NCBI GenBank assembly: GCA_007922195.1
Contig: ML682005.1
Span: 23,518,514 to 23,582,513, forward strand
Direction of reading: 5' to 3'
Source of the DNA: Podocnemis expansa
Taxonomy: Eukaryota > Chordata > Testudines > Podocnemididae
DNA: 64,000 bases
Under the pieces are notes generated by a model that saw nothing but the letters and a program-made list of their open reading frames with translations, was not told the origin of the DNA and searched no databases. The translations under genes and the position numbers were made by a program. Shown piece by piece: positions 21,301 through 36,300 of the stretch. Position 1 is the first letter of the stretch. Each line of letters begins with the position of its first letter.

Positions 21301-24300
21301 CAGTTCCTTTGCCCCCCACCACCCCCAACCAGCTGGAGAGCAGGGCCAGTAAGGCTACACACATGGCTCTTGCAGCCGCAGGCCCCAGTGGGGGCCCAGC
21401 CCCATGGGGAGGCGTCCATGGCGTGCAGGGCTAGGAGCCCTGCGTGCTGCTGTTAATACTTGTGCATAACAGCTTTGGTGCATGTGTCAGGGGTTGCTGA
21501 CTCCTGCAGATATGAGTGTTGTTTTATAGTACATATGATGTTTGCTCACCATAATAGGACCACTTTGTGACAGAAATTTGCCCTAAATTTTATAAGTAAT
21601 TTAGAAAGTCTTACTGATTTAGACTTTGCTATAAATTAGATGCTGCAATAAAAACAGGGTTATGTTATGGTATTTTTTTTCTTTGTGTCACTGTCCATTT
21701 CAAGCTCCATAATAATCCATATTTCAAAGAGCTGTCATAATACACAGGCTTAAAGCTGTGTGTGTGTGTGCGCGCGTGCGCGCACACACACATGCATGCA
21801 GTGAGCTGTGGGAATAGGGGCACACTACCAACAACCCCAGACCACAATCTTGAGAAGATTCTTTGATCAAGCCTCAGAAATGGGATACCCTATCTGACAC
21901 ACACCCTGGGTGCCCTTTTCCACATGGCAGGGCAATTACCCTGATGGCTCCTTTGCCATCACTGACCATTCCAGCTGCACCTGAGGTCTACTCCTCCTCT
22001 ACAGCTCAGAGGCAGCTTGTTTTCCTTGATGGTTTTCCTGCCAGCTTCTCAACAACCTGTGCTAGCTGGGTCTATGGGCCATGGCACCTCCTTGTCTGAA
22101 TGGATCACTCAGTAATCTGTGAGCGGCTGCCAGCACCATGTCACTCACCACTAGAGGGTGCTCACTTCATACTGTTCCATGGAACAAGTGCACCCAAACT
22201 CGGGTACCTCACGTGTCACTTGGACTAGTTCTTTTACTATCAGTTTCTTATTGTTTTACATTCCATACTATATCTGGATTCTCTAAACAGATGAAATTTG
22301 CACACTGAACTTCAGCAATGTGTAACGTGGAAATTTAGACTGCAAAGGTAATTGTGGAAGTAAGTAATATATTAAGCTCTTCAGGGTAGGGAATTAAAAG
22401 CCCTGTTTCTACAGCATCTCCTGCTGCCTCACCTGTGCAGCAGTGGTGAGCAGAGATCACCAGGAATTTCCCGCCCCCAGCTGGAGGACTGGTTCTCTGA
22501 AAATGATTTCTAGGAACTATTCAGGAAATTATAGACGAATCCCTAAAAGGAAGTTAGCTGCCCACCCTCCCCCAAACAGATACATAAATAAATTCTCTTA
22601 CCTGGCAGATAAAGACAAACGTTTGCCGACCTGACCACTTTTGGCATTTACAGAATTTTTCAACAAGTTCATTCATGAGGCTTATCACAAAGGTTGGTGT
22701 TGAAGCCATGTACTGCTTCTTCACCATTTCGCTAACCTATAAGAAAAGTTAAGTTACCAACACAAATATAAATATAACAGCTTCCCACAATGACTTGAGA
22801 TTCTGGATTCATTTAGATTATTTAACATTAAAATTCATCTCTTGGCTCATACCAGCTTGTAGGAAATCCATCGAACAGAGGAAACCTTATCTGCACAGAG
22901 GCTAAGAGCAATAGGTCGCAAATAGTCATAAACATCTCTGGCACCGTATAGATCTAGAAGCAGGATTAGCTGCCTAAAAGGAAGAACAAAGCATAACAGT
23001 AGAACAATTAAAAAATGAAAAGGTATCCTTAACGTCGAAAATTACAGTTTGCACAACACTGCCTGCCATTTAACATAACATAAACCAAATCATATGCACT
23101 GGTAAGACTATCTTCTATTCTTCATTACCAATATTAATTGTTTTCCCTGATAATACTGGATAATTTCACCCTATAATTTGCTATTTATTCAGTAAATATG
23201 ACTCAAATTCTGCACAAAACCAAAAAAAGTCTGGGACAAGAAAAAAATTAAAGTATAAAAAAAGTTGCACTCATTAGATCTTATAACTGATGAATTGTTA
23301 CAATGTATGTGTCAGCTGCAAATGTGACACAGCTGGCTATACCAGATAAGATCAGTAGCTATTCTGATTAAATGAGTAGAGCAGATTTGATCAAAATAAG
23401 AATAAGGTACATTCCCCCCCTTACACAAACTATACCAAAATAGTTATTGTTTAAACAGTCTGTGGAATTGCTCAATTCATTTTCTTTTTCATTTTAAAGG
23501 TAATTTATGAAATAGTTTATAAAGAGTTAAATTATTAGTAGATATTACAAGTAGGTCAAGGTGCGAGGAATATGTGAGCTAGTTGTGAACACACACAGAT
23601 GAGCATGTGGTGTGTTGAAGTGCCACTACAGAATAGTTCTAGTGTATTGGTTGATTGATTTATTAATTGAAACTTTAAGAGCCACATAGCAGAAGGAATA
23701 CCCAAACCAAAAACCTCATGAACAACATACTCTGCCAGCTCATATCGAAAACGCCAGTTCCTGCTGTTATCAGTCACTAAGAACTCCTGGAGCTGATAAA
23801 GATATTCTCGTCTTTTGTCAAGCTGAAGAAGCTGGAACAATAAACAAATTTAATCAGAGCAGTACAGGTTGCAAGCACTTAATGCGAATGGATGGAATAG
23901 GAACAAGATGTCTCTATCATAAAACACCTACCTTGATTCAAAAATCACTCTGTACTATATAACACTGTAATATCAAACCGTTTTGGGTAAAATTCAGCTG
24001 TGACTTGCACAGACGTCAGTAAAATTAATGGGGCATTAGTGAACACAAAATTTTATGCTGTATACACTTCTATTATTTAAAAAAACAAAGTAAGTGGTAA
24101 ATTAGTGCTACATCTTCAACTGGCTCAGAGAAGGAAAAAAGTAGCTTCACAAAACTCTTTCAACTCCTCCTCTAGTATTAGACAGACATTTGGCTGGATT
24201 TTTGTAAGCAATTATAGTGGTGGGATCTATGGGCACAGGTCTATGCAGGGAAAACAAGTGGATGGTAGGCCTAACATATTATGGTCTGAAGTTCAAAAAA

Positions 24301-27300
24301 ACAACCATGAAATGTACCTTTAGAAAATCATGCAAGTGTTTAAGGACACCTATCCTGACTTCATCTAGGTCCTTTAAAAACCCATTGAAGACTGGAACCA
24401 GGTCTCCAGCTGTGAGTTGGTCTCCCAGGATAAGTGCAAGCTCATGTATAGAGAATGCTAGTGTCCTTCGAACTTTCCACTGAAAAAACATACAAATAAT
24501 TGCATCTATTTATAAATTCTCTCCATACAATAGTTTCTTCTAACGCTAGGATTAGTTTTCTTCTATTGCCCAGCATTAATATGGGAACTTTCAGCACAAT
24601 CATTTAATTCACTCATTTGTTTCAATAAAACAGAATTTACTTCCTTTCAAAAGCAAAAAAGACAGGAATGGGATTGTTTAAGGATCATTTGCTACATCTG
24701 CATTTCCAGTAACTGAACACATAGCAAAATCATCATGTACTTAATTAACAGAAGCTAAACAAGCTGGATATCCCACTTCTGCCATTCTCTTCTTGCTTCA
24801 AATTTTTTTTTGATGGATAATGAATTTGATAGGTCTTGCTCCTCTCTAATTTCTGTAATCTGTAATTTACAAAACTGAAGAAAAAAGAAGGTACTTTGCC
24901 ATACTTTGATTGGAATCTGTAAATCCCAGAAAAGTTATAACAGACTTTCCTTTCAGGAAAGCCACCATCTCATATCCACGCATGGTATTAAGTATTTTGT
25001 CACAAGAAACATTATGGCACAAGCAATGGTCCATTTAAGAAGTGTTATACCCTTTTAGTTTCTATGGGGTCTTATTCTGTGAATGGATGGAGGGAGCATG
25101 ACATAATGTTCTAATGCAGTGATTCTCAATCTAAAATATACTACCTGTATGGCCCTGAGCATGTCACAGAGGCCAAATTCTGTGCTGACAGGGCTACAGT
25201 TTGAGAAATACTGTTCTAATGGATAAAGTATTTCTAATATTATTTAATCTTACTTTCCTCCTCTGGCCAGCACTTTCCAACTACAAGATTATGTCTTTGA
25301 AGACTTAATCCTATTTTCATATGCAGTTTTATTTCACATTATTTTGATTAAAGATTCTCAAAGTAATTTTAAACACACAAACTTAGCAATGCTATTTTTT
25401 ACCTTTGTTTTTAATTTCTTTACTGATTACTTGTGTCCTAATGTTTTTCACCTTATTGTAAAGCATTTTTACAAAACACAAGTAGAGTTTATAAAAACTC
25501 TATTATCCAAAGCTCCTCATTATTTGAGTCCCTTCCTCGTCCCCCAGCATGAACTATATGCCCTCTGCAGCACGTATCTGATGTTGGGGAGAAGGAAGAG
25601 ATTCAGATGATGAGTAGATTCAGACAATAGAGCAGAGATCCTGTCCATGACTAAGGGGGGCAACCACCAACTTCTGGTCAAAGGGAAGCCAAATGCAGCT
25701 GAATGGCTCCTGCTCTCTTGATTATCCAACTGTTAATTAACTGTTAAAAATCTTCTCTGCTATTCAGAAAACTGGGAGCATAACAGGGGAGGCTAAACTT
25801 ATGGAACTCAAGAGCCACACAAGTTGATTATTAAACCTTCGAGAGCTGCACTGAGGCATATGGCCATAAACTTTTACCTACTCTAAAATTACTAACTTTA
25901 AAATTCATTGCATGCTTAAATTTTACTGTAAAAAGAGGACAAATATTGATCCTACTAATGTCAGATTCTAATAATTACTGAAGGTTACCATGAAAATTAG
26001 GCTTATAGAGTAAAAACTTCGCTGCTGCTCTATGTAGGCTAGTGTTGAGTTTTTTAAAATCCTGACCATGCTGCACTTCTCCCCGCCATCCCTGACCATG
26101 CTGCACTTTTCCCCACCGTCCCGACCCCTGCTTGAACTTCTAGGCTGAGCGCAACTTTCCTAAACTGAGTTGCTGATATTCTTCCAGAAGCCACAATTTT
26201 TCATTCAAGAGCCACATGTGGCTCCTGAGCCACAGTTTGGCCATGCCTGGAGTATACAGTATAATTAGACAGTACTGTTAGAGAGTTTTTGCTCCAACAT
26301 ATCATCAATTAATGTACCAGTATGAAGTGGATCAAGACTGATCACTCCAAAAAGAAAGTGTGCCTTTGAAATAGAAAGGAAAGAATGGAAAACTATTAAA
26401 AAACAAAATAGCCCAAATACTGAAAAGCTGCTTCCTTAGCAGCAAAACAGAAAGAGATAAGAAAGCTTAGTCCTCTCCATTTGTTTTAAACACGCCAATG
26501 AAACTGTAATATTGTTACTCCTTTATGAGTAAGTTTTAGAAATCAGCCACTGCATCAAAGTAGATGCTCTATTCTCATGAAAAGGGCCACAAGCTGTAGC
26601 AATGAGAAGTAATCAAGCCCTCTAGCTCCTCACCTACCCGCAAAGTGAGAGGCTCAGCAAAGTCTGTTTAGCTATTCTAGGTACTTATGTAGTCCCCCAT
26701 TTCCATGGTTTCTGAACACCTCACAAACACAGTGCTCACACTTTGTTCTAGAACGCTAGTCAAATGGAAGAGTGCCACCTACTAAATTACTAACACCAGT
26801 GTGAGGATATGAAAACCACAAATGTTAAAATGCCCACTATACAGAAACATATTTATAAAAAGTTTGTGTGCTATATGTTTTCAACACTGCTTGAGTTTAA
26901 ATGCTTTAACATACCTGCATGTCAGATGCCAATGTCTCATAGGTGTCTTTCAGACAGTGCCAGTTCTGTCTACCTAATGTAAGTGCCACACCTGGAAGGC
27001 TATATGCACAATGTTTAGCAATCTCAGTATCAACCGTTTGTGCACGAGAAGGATCAGTCATGGATAAATATTGATCCAACAAGGCCTGAGGTATTACATC
27101 CTAGAAAGACAGCATGACTCAGCCACATTTTCAAGTAATTTCTGTATAACTTACTGTACAAAAACTAGGTTATGTGCCAAGAGGAACAATTTTTTTCACT
27201 TCATAATAATGAACAAAAAATGTGTGAAGATTAAGAACGTAAATGTTATAATTGATAAAAGTACTATGCATAAAAAACCATGAGACTAATTGTTTATAAG

Positions 27301-30300
27301 TTCATATTTTAAGCAAATAAGAAGGTTCCTTAGGCAATATTAATACAGAAACTCAATAACTGAGAAATTATAATTAATCTTTGTAAATGCCCATACTAAA
27401 GTAACAAGGATGGGTTGTCACTTGCAGACTATCAGAATGGAGTAGGAATGCTGACATTTAAAAAAAACAATTTAACTTGGACTTCTATAATATTTTTCAA
27501 CACTTTTACAAACCTTAAAGACTCATAACACACCGTGAGGCTTGCAAACATTATGCCTATTTAACGAATACATAAAAATAAATAACTCTGGTTAGAGTAT
27601 GTTTTTACTCATTCAACAGAAAATTTTTATCTTTTGGGAAAAAAATGAAACTAAATAGAAATGTTTCATTTTGCTCAGTTCAATATTAAACTGTGCATTT
27701 CTGAGCAGCTGAAATGTTTGTGTGCCTCATGTGCTCAGTCTCCCCTATCAACTGGGACTTCTCCCATCATGCACCATACTCTTGCCTTTTGCTGAGCTGC
27801 TGCAGTGCTTCACCTGGCGATGTAATCTGGCTGGGAGCAGCCAACCCACAGAGAGGCATGAGGGGATGAGGCAGGTTCCCATTCTAAAATTCCCATTACA
27901 GTGGCTCAGGGCAGGGATGTATCTATGGGTGGGCCCAGGTAGGCAGCGCTCACCCACTGGGCAATCAGGCAGGTAGACAGGAGGGGGTTGCTGCTCCTCC
28001 ACCTGCAGCTCCAGCCTTGCACAGGGGGCAGGCTGCCTGTCCCCTTCACTCCTTCTCCCAGTGCTCCAGTTGACAAGCAAGCTTCCAGTCACATGAGCAG
28101 AAGCAGGACCAGCTATGCCCACCATGAAGAATCAGAGCCCAGCCAGAAAGCAGGGGCTAGCCATGCCCCAGGCTCAGGGGTATAGTTTAACATCAAATTA
28201 AGCCAAAAGAATTATTTTATTTCAAATCTGAATTTTTGATTCACAGTTCTTTATGCTAAAGTCAAAGTTTCCCACGGACAACACACTTTCTGTGTAAAAT
28301 CGTGCTTGCGAGAAAACCCAGAAAAATAGTTTTAATGGAACATTTTCAACTGGCTCTGTAAATAAGTCACTGGCAGAGGATAAAATAAACAAAACACAAC
28401 ACAAAAAACAAAAGGGAGCTCATAGATCTCATTAACACTTCTGTTGTAAAAATCATACTCCTGCTTTAAAATAAAAAAGAATGGGATGGTCAGTTACAAA
28501 GGAAAAAACTGCCAATGTAACCATTATCTCTAGAGATATTCAGGGCTGGATAACACAATGACGAAGAATACCATTTGGTCATGGTGACTTTCCAGGACCA
28601 CCAGGACTTCCGGGGTTGGGTTAGAGCATTTGTCAGCCCTGGGATGCCCAGACTGCTGGATCAGTAGCCTGGGATTGGGTCATATTCCCTGCGTCTGGAT
28701 CAGCAGTGGGGCTGGGGCAACTGCAAGCCCCAGCAGCTCTGTTTTCCCCCACCCCCAGAGTATTTTTAGTAAAAGTCAGGGACAGGTTAATGGCTTCCAT
28801 GAATTTCTCTTTATTGTCCGTGACCTGCCCCTGGCTCTCATTAAAAATACCAGTGACAGAACCTTAACCATCACAATGACCTACTTCCACAGCCTCTGAA
28901 AACTACAACAGCAAAGTCGGTCAATGGATTTGATAACAGAAGGTTTATCTTTAGTTATGATCTGCTGTTTTGATGTATCACAATTACAAGGGGGGAAAAA
29001 TTTCTCATTTACCTGTACTTTGGACTTTCTTTCCTCTTCAGGGCTGAAACTACTATTGGTGCTCAAATCTGAATCATTATGAATATAGCGGAAAGTGGAA
29101 TCTGTGTTCTGCATGTGTGGGGGGAAAAAAGGACACTTACAAAACTGGATGCTCTAAGATTACAAAAATAGAAAGAACTAAAATACTATAAAATGTTACC
29201 TCACATTGTGGGTCTTTTCTTCAAGACTCCAGAGATGTATTTTTATTTTCTGCTTATCTTTGCGGTAGTCCATATTAAAATGAATATCTTGACAACTTTT
29301 ATTTATTTATTTAGATTTTAAATAATAGAGAGGCCTAGCCCAGGCATGAAGTGATATAATTAATCATGTTCTGTTCTATAAAGGTTCTTACACCCACCAG
29401 TGTAATACCTGAATGCCATCCATTCATGCAAAAAGCAATGTCATTAACACTTGTCATGTGTTGTTCTCTCAACACAGGGGAACAAACTCAAGAGAAAATA
29501 GGAAAAGACCATTGCAAAGAACATTTAGATAAATTAGACGTGCTTAAGTCAGTATGGCCTGATGAAACCCATCCGAGGGGACTTAAGGAACTCAGAACCA
29601 TTAGCAGTTATCTTTAAGAACTCATGGAGGATGGGCGTGATCTGGATACATAATATCTATATTTAAAAATGGAAACAAAGACAACTCAGGGAATTATAGA
29701 CCAGTCAGCCTAACTTGGACACGTAGACAGTGGAAAAAACTATTAAACAATTTGTAAGCTCCTAGATGATAATACGGTTATTAAGAATAGCCAGCATGAA
29801 TTTGGTAAGAACAAATCATGCCAAACTAACCTAATTTCCTCCTTTAACTGGGTTACTGACTGAGTAGATGGTGGGTAGGGGGACCAGTAGATGTGAGACA
29901 TCTTGATCTTACAAACACTTTTGACACAGCCCTATGTGACACTCTTATAAGCAAACTATAGAATGTGATACTACATGAAATTACTGTAAGGTGGATGAGA
30001 CAGAGACCCCCCTTGGCAAAGGGTCCCTTGTTCTTTGCAAACATCTCTCCTCTCAGACATGACAAACTCTTTATACCAAGCATGTCTTTTATAGATAAAG
30101 AGTAACATACAAGGTATCCACAGAGAGCTCATAACTTGCAGGAGTCATAATCAATGTGACATGTAGATACTGGTAATAGTTAAGAAATAATATATTTATA
30201 TTGAAAATATGCTTTATTGACTTGAAATTGAAATTAGTTACCAGGACAGTCAAGCAAGGGAGAGTTGTCAACCCTCCACTGTCTGGCTGGTGATGCAATG

Positions 30301-33300
30301 CAAGGCTCCTTGGGGACAGGACAGAGGAACTCCTCTGTTAGCTCCACTCCATCTCTCCCCCACTGGATGAAGCGGGCAAGCTGCCTTAATGTGTCTACTG
30401 GCTCCTGGTTGATTACTGTCCCGTTCTGCCCTTTTATGCCCTTTGAGGATCAAGTCTTGTTACGGGTTCTCCCTAGGCAGGCATATAAGGACACCAGTGC
30501 CTCAGGCAGGGGCCAGAAAACACTTGAAATAACTCCCCCACCACCATTTTGACAGAGGAGGTGCCAATTTTATCTAGTCATTTCGAAACATAACTGCACT
30601 TCAAAAAGGTAAGAACTTCAGCATAAGAGAACTTTCAAGATAGGTCAATATATAAGTTGTGGCAACATCTCTTTAAGATTTTGGAATGAGAGCAATCTGG
30701 GCATCTTCCATCAAACAATCCAAATTTTTAAAATATATATCAGATTTTACACATATACAGAAGTATGTAATGAGATTCTTAACCATACAGTAAGCAAGGC
30801 TGTCAAATGTAGCAGGTTACTTGTTGCAGAGTATAATCGTGAAATTTATTTGTAGTGCAAATTGGCACGCAACAACCCATAAGAGTTGCATCAAGATTTT
30901 CTTCTATATGACTGTCGTTTCAAAGGCCATTGGACTCGGCCAGAGTGGAGTGGTCACAAAACTTCTGCCACAACACACAATGAAGAGCTGAATTCTAGTA
31001 CTAAATGTTATTTGATTGGATGGAGGGACAATGTACAAAAGAGCCAAAAGTAAAATCTCAAAATGCTACTGAGTGGTAGTACCCACTCTCAATCTCTTGA
31101 TTCCAGATATTGCTACAGTCCCTCTGCAACATGGCCTCAAGTCCTGATTGTCTCCTTGTCAGAACAGTGTGTTGCCTGCTACATAAAATGTTTTCATCGT
31201 AAAACAAAGTGCTTCTCTCTCTCCAAACAGGAAAAGTGAGAACTGTTAACTTATTTTAAGAAGGGCTTTGCTTCAAACAACAGTAACAGTCTGTTGAACA
31301 TGCCCAATGGTCAGAATTGCAGTTTAACTTTAAGTACCCTAGTGATTCAGATGTACAAATACTGAACATCGTGAGAATAAATTTTACCTGGTGCAACAGA
31401 AGCTACCATCATTGGGGATGAGGGGGGACCCAGCTGGGTGACTGCCCCAGCCCACACACTGCCCCCCACCCACCAGCAAAGGGTGGGAGTGCAGAGCCCG
31501 GCCTCTGAGCTAGCCCATGCTGCCCCCAGGGCAGGGCAGGAGAGCGGAGCCTGGTCTCTGGGCCACCCCTGCCCCCAACGTAGGTGCCCCCCCCCCACAG
31601 GTGGATTACCCCCCAGACTCCACCCCTCCCTAGGCATGGCCCTTGCAATAGGTAGGGCTGCAAAATCAGCAAACAAAACTGGCATTATTTCAGCCTTAAG
31701 TGTGAAGAGTTTAACTATGATTGCTTCGAGACAGCAAACTACAGCTCTTTCTAATCCTGTAGCCATGTACTGTTGAATCAAACCATTTGTATACCAAATA
31801 CAGTCATTTCTCTTACCTCAACAGTGTCACTAATTAGAGGAGGAGTATCATCCTCAATTAGTTTATAATTTAGTTTGTCTTTGATGATCAGTTCATTTGG
31901 CGAGTCTATTCCCTTGTCAGTGCCTCCCACTGTCTTTTCCTGAGAGTCCAAACTGGAGGCTCGGAGTGCAGCAGACAACATCTCCACTTGTGCTATACAC
32001 AAAGTGAAATACATTAATTGAATTGGAAAGAACGGTTACACCACAACATAACTGCTCCAGGTAACTACCTTTGAAAAACAATTTTTTGTTTATGGTATAG
32101 CCAAAGTTGGAAGCTGAAAGCTTCCTACTCAGACTATCAAGGTAACTAGTGAGGGGGGGAAGTGATGTAGTCTCATGTTGGCTGCCACTGCTAGGGTATA
32201 TCTGTCTGTGATGCTGGAAACCCAAAACTGAGAGGTTACTGAGGCTGCAGTGTCTTTAAAGAATTATCTTTACAAAAACATGACAAACATACTTATGTTG
32301 AAGCTGGGTAAAGAAACAAGCGTGCACAATCTGTAAGAAGAAAAACATATGCATCAGCTAATTGGCAGCTTGAATTAAAAGAATGCTGCAAGTAAGCAGG
32401 AGGGAATGCTTCTAGCTTTTAACTGTATAGATTGGTTTTTAAAAGTTGGCTTCTTAAGTTTTTAAAGATGAAGAAAAATATTGTTTAGGCACTAAATAAA
32501 TGACTTGCTTAAGTAAAAGACACATATAGCTGCATCACTGTAAACGTAACTGAAGAGCAGGGTTGCTAATTCATACAAAAAGAATATAAGGGTAAGTTTG
32601 GGGTCCTAGAAAATACACATTCAGATGCTCTCACGCTATAAATTGCCAGAAGGTTGACTGGTCCCATTATGTTGAACTAATTCTGAACAAAGCAACTCTT
32701 CTGGAAATGCAGATGCAGCATATCAGAGAGTCAGCTGTTCAGTGACAATTGTAAATCTCAGTCAGGGCTCAGAAATTTTTGAACACACCCTGAAAACAGA
32801 TGAAAATGAAATCTGAAGTTTCATCCCACCTGGCCCCATTAATACACTCAGGGTCCTTCTCACCACTCTCTTCTCCACCATAAATTGATGAATTCTGACT
32901 TTCTCTCATATTTCCCCAATCCTGTTAATGAATTCCAAGATCCCATTCTTCTCCAAATGAGGGGTATTATAATCCCTACTCCAAAGACGACTTCGCCTCT
33001 TTGCACAGCTACTCTGGAGAGTGGGGAGCCAAGATTCTGGGACCAGCTGGAGCCCTCCACTTGCTGAAACTTTCTTGTCAAATTCACGGCTCCAGCACAG
33101 AACTGTGACATTTACAAGCACGGCAGATGAAGCTGGAAGCAAGGGCAACACCCACAGAAAACTAGGAGCGGTGCGGGGGGTGGGAGGTCGAATGCAAGCT
33201 GAAGAGTCAGGGAAGGGCAGATGCACTTCTGGTGGACAGCAGGATGCTAACAGTCGGGATCAGCCACACTGCCAGTGGACAGCCAGGCTCTCATGGGGCA

Positions 33301-36300
33301 GCTCTCACACCCACATGTTAGTGGAAGTTTTCATAGTGAGGATGGATAACAGCAACAGAAGGAGGGTAGTGTGGACACAGACCAACCCAGCAATTACTAC
33401 AGTGCCTGTAAGACAACCTAACTTAAGTATGTGGCATAGACATACTCTGAGAACTGAAGTAAAGACTTTTTTTTTTTAATCCACAAACAATAGATATATG
33501 GATAAGCAAAATGACTGAGTAAGTTTCTATTATAAATTAAAAAGTAAAAGCAACCACTACCTCTCTCCAGACTATTCTGGCATGAAACGTTATTTCAGAT
33601 TGTTAAGAGCATTAATTCTTGTTAGGCCAAAAAAAACACTGGCGAAATAATTCAACTGAAATTTATTCTGATGCAAATTTAGGAAAACTTGTCTTTCCTT
33701 TCCTTTCCACCAACCTGAACCAGCTTCAAAATATTGGCCTTTCATCTTCAGAAGAAAAATTGAGTCTTTTCCGAAGACAATGTATACAGATGCACGATGC
33801 TTCAAATGTGTGTATTTTTATAGAAAAATACATAACTTGAGAAAAATGTTCTATATGGCAGCACATCTTCCCTCTTTATTTTCTGCGTTCATTGTTTTTA
33901 CACCTTTGCTGTTTCTTTCTTTCCTTGGTGCTGACTCATTAGCAGGCAAAAAATGAGACTGATTATTTTAAGTACTATAATGGTGTAGGTACCATGTAAA
34001 AAAAATCTATTTATTTTAAAAAAGTCTAAAAAATCTGAAACACCAAATAGGAATTCCAAGTTCCTTTGAAGCTGTTCTAACAAAGAGTTTTCTCCAGTTT
34101 TAAGTGACTTGATGTTTTCTTATAGGTGCATACAGAACAGACACCTATATTTAAAGTTGATAGATAAACTCCTGTTATAGGTGCCTAAATTCCGATGCTT
34201 GAGGCTCTGCCAATCTATTCATTGGAGACTGAAATTTTCAATGGGAGGTGTTTGCTTCAGAATGAAGTTTTAGGGTACATTTCACATAAAATGGCTCAAT
34301 CATTTTTGAGAGTGAAATTTTGGAAAAAAAAAAGCTTTTACCCATATTAAAAAAATTTCTTACAACTATTTTGTTGAGAAACTCTAGCTCCTCCATGATT
34401 GAGAGCTGAGACTTGAAAATTTTCAGGATAACTGATTTGATGGCAGATTTTGAGCATGCTTATGTCTGAAGGGGTTACATAGGACACTCTTTGCAACTGC
34501 TTCTCCCAGGCTGCTGTAACACTAGGCACAGAAATTCAGAGAAGAAGATTTCTCTCCTATGCTACTGAAACTCTCACTGCTGGGACCCAGGACCACGGAG
34601 GAAGAGGAGGTAGAAGAGGTCACACTGAAACACAAAGGGATGAGGAAGGGTGTACTATGGGAGCCGGAGAGACCCACAGGAAGACAAGACAAGGGCCAAT
34701 TGAGACGGAATAAGGGGGATGCACATATGAAGAAGCCGACAGTGAACTTCTAGGCCACGGAAAAAGAATGGTTTATACCTGCAAACAGCATTCCCTGAGA
34801 GAAGATGGTAGACTGCTTCAATAAAAAGTTTGGGAACCACTATGTTGTAATATAGACTTTAATTACATGATCATATACAGTTTTTCCACATAGCCTTTGC
34901 CTCTCTCCATACCCAAGAAAGACATTTACTGATTATTTCTTTGTATTCTTCTCATTCACTGTTTGGCCCTTGAGCTTATTTAATGCACGCCATCTAAACT
35001 CTGTGCTGTGTAGAAAATAACTTCCTCGCTGGTGGTGTATGGTTATTTTCACCATCATATCCAAGTTCTTTACTAACAGTAACGTAACACCTTTTTGAGA
35101 GTAGCTAATAGGCCTGTGCCTGCTTTACAGCTGGGGAATTGAGATACAGAGAGATTCAGGCCAATGTTATCATGTGCTCAGCCCATCTGCTAATGAGGAA
35201 GATGTTACTTTATGACCGCCCATGAAAAGCCTGGTATAAGTGACTTATCACACAGGAACTCTACCAGAGGCGAGAAAGAAAATTCGGTATTCCAGGGTGG
35301 AATTCAGTTTCCTTAACCATGACCTGCAGTCCACTGCCTTATCCACTAAGCTCCTTCCAACTTCCGCAATAAATGAGCCAGGGTCCTACAGATAACAGCT
35401 TTATTAACTACACAGCCCAGAGAACCATTCCCAGAGAACTATTCATTCCCTGAATGAGACAGGGGACCTATATGAAAATAATAGTATGTGATCATTTAGT
35501 TAAAGACTGCATCACAACGCATGTGAGTAAGGGGGCCAAACTGCTATTACAGAGGCATCCTAGTTCAGCCATTTCCTAACTTCTGGACTTTTGATTTTTG
35601 CATCTTTAGCTGTGTTTCCATATTATTTTCTTGGATTAGCAATGTATGTACACACTAGCAAACAAAACTGTACAGTAATAAACAGAGCCTCTTATACTGA
35701 ACCATTATAAAGAGCAGGTAGATGATTGTTCTGGGATGCGACAGTCAACATTAAAGCACAGATTCAGAAACAATTCTGCAGTTAGGAGTGTACAAATGCA
35801 TTAGCTATGTAGATCCTCACAGAACAGTTTAAAATATATTAGCTACATACAACAAGCCTTGACAGCCTAAACAGCATTGATCAATTCAATATTAAAAGAT
35901 AAGTTAAAATAATGTGCCTATTACTTGAATGTTTGTACCTGTAACTGATCTAATACATTTCTTCGAGACCCCACATCTTTCTTATCACCCCTTATGGAAG
36001 GATGAACTAGAGTTTTTCTTAATGAAGATCATTTTCATCTGCTTATCTTACAGTAGATTAAACAGGGGCAGACCAAATCTGATGAAAGTTAGGCTATCAA
36101 TGTATGTGCTAATTAGTGATAGGAGAAACCCCAGAAAAGCACTCAAGCTTTGCTGGTTATTCCAACATGAGTTTCCCAGCACCCTTGTCTTCCTTCCTTT
36201 TTTATGAGGAAATATACCCCTCTGGCCTGCAGGACCTTGACATCAAGAGTACTCCAATCTCCACGGCTACTTTCCTAGCCATAGCTGTGGATTTGTTGCT

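Noticed and set aside
29366..29617. Plus-strand open frame of 83 codons that could look like a small gene
   Set aside because: Its second half is CR1 ORF2 (LDKLDVLKSVWPDETHPRG), so it is a LINE fragment.
33021..33479. 152-codon plus-strand open frame in intron H-I
   Set aside because: No recognisable domain, antisense to PPP4R1, no splice or promoter context. Treated as chance.
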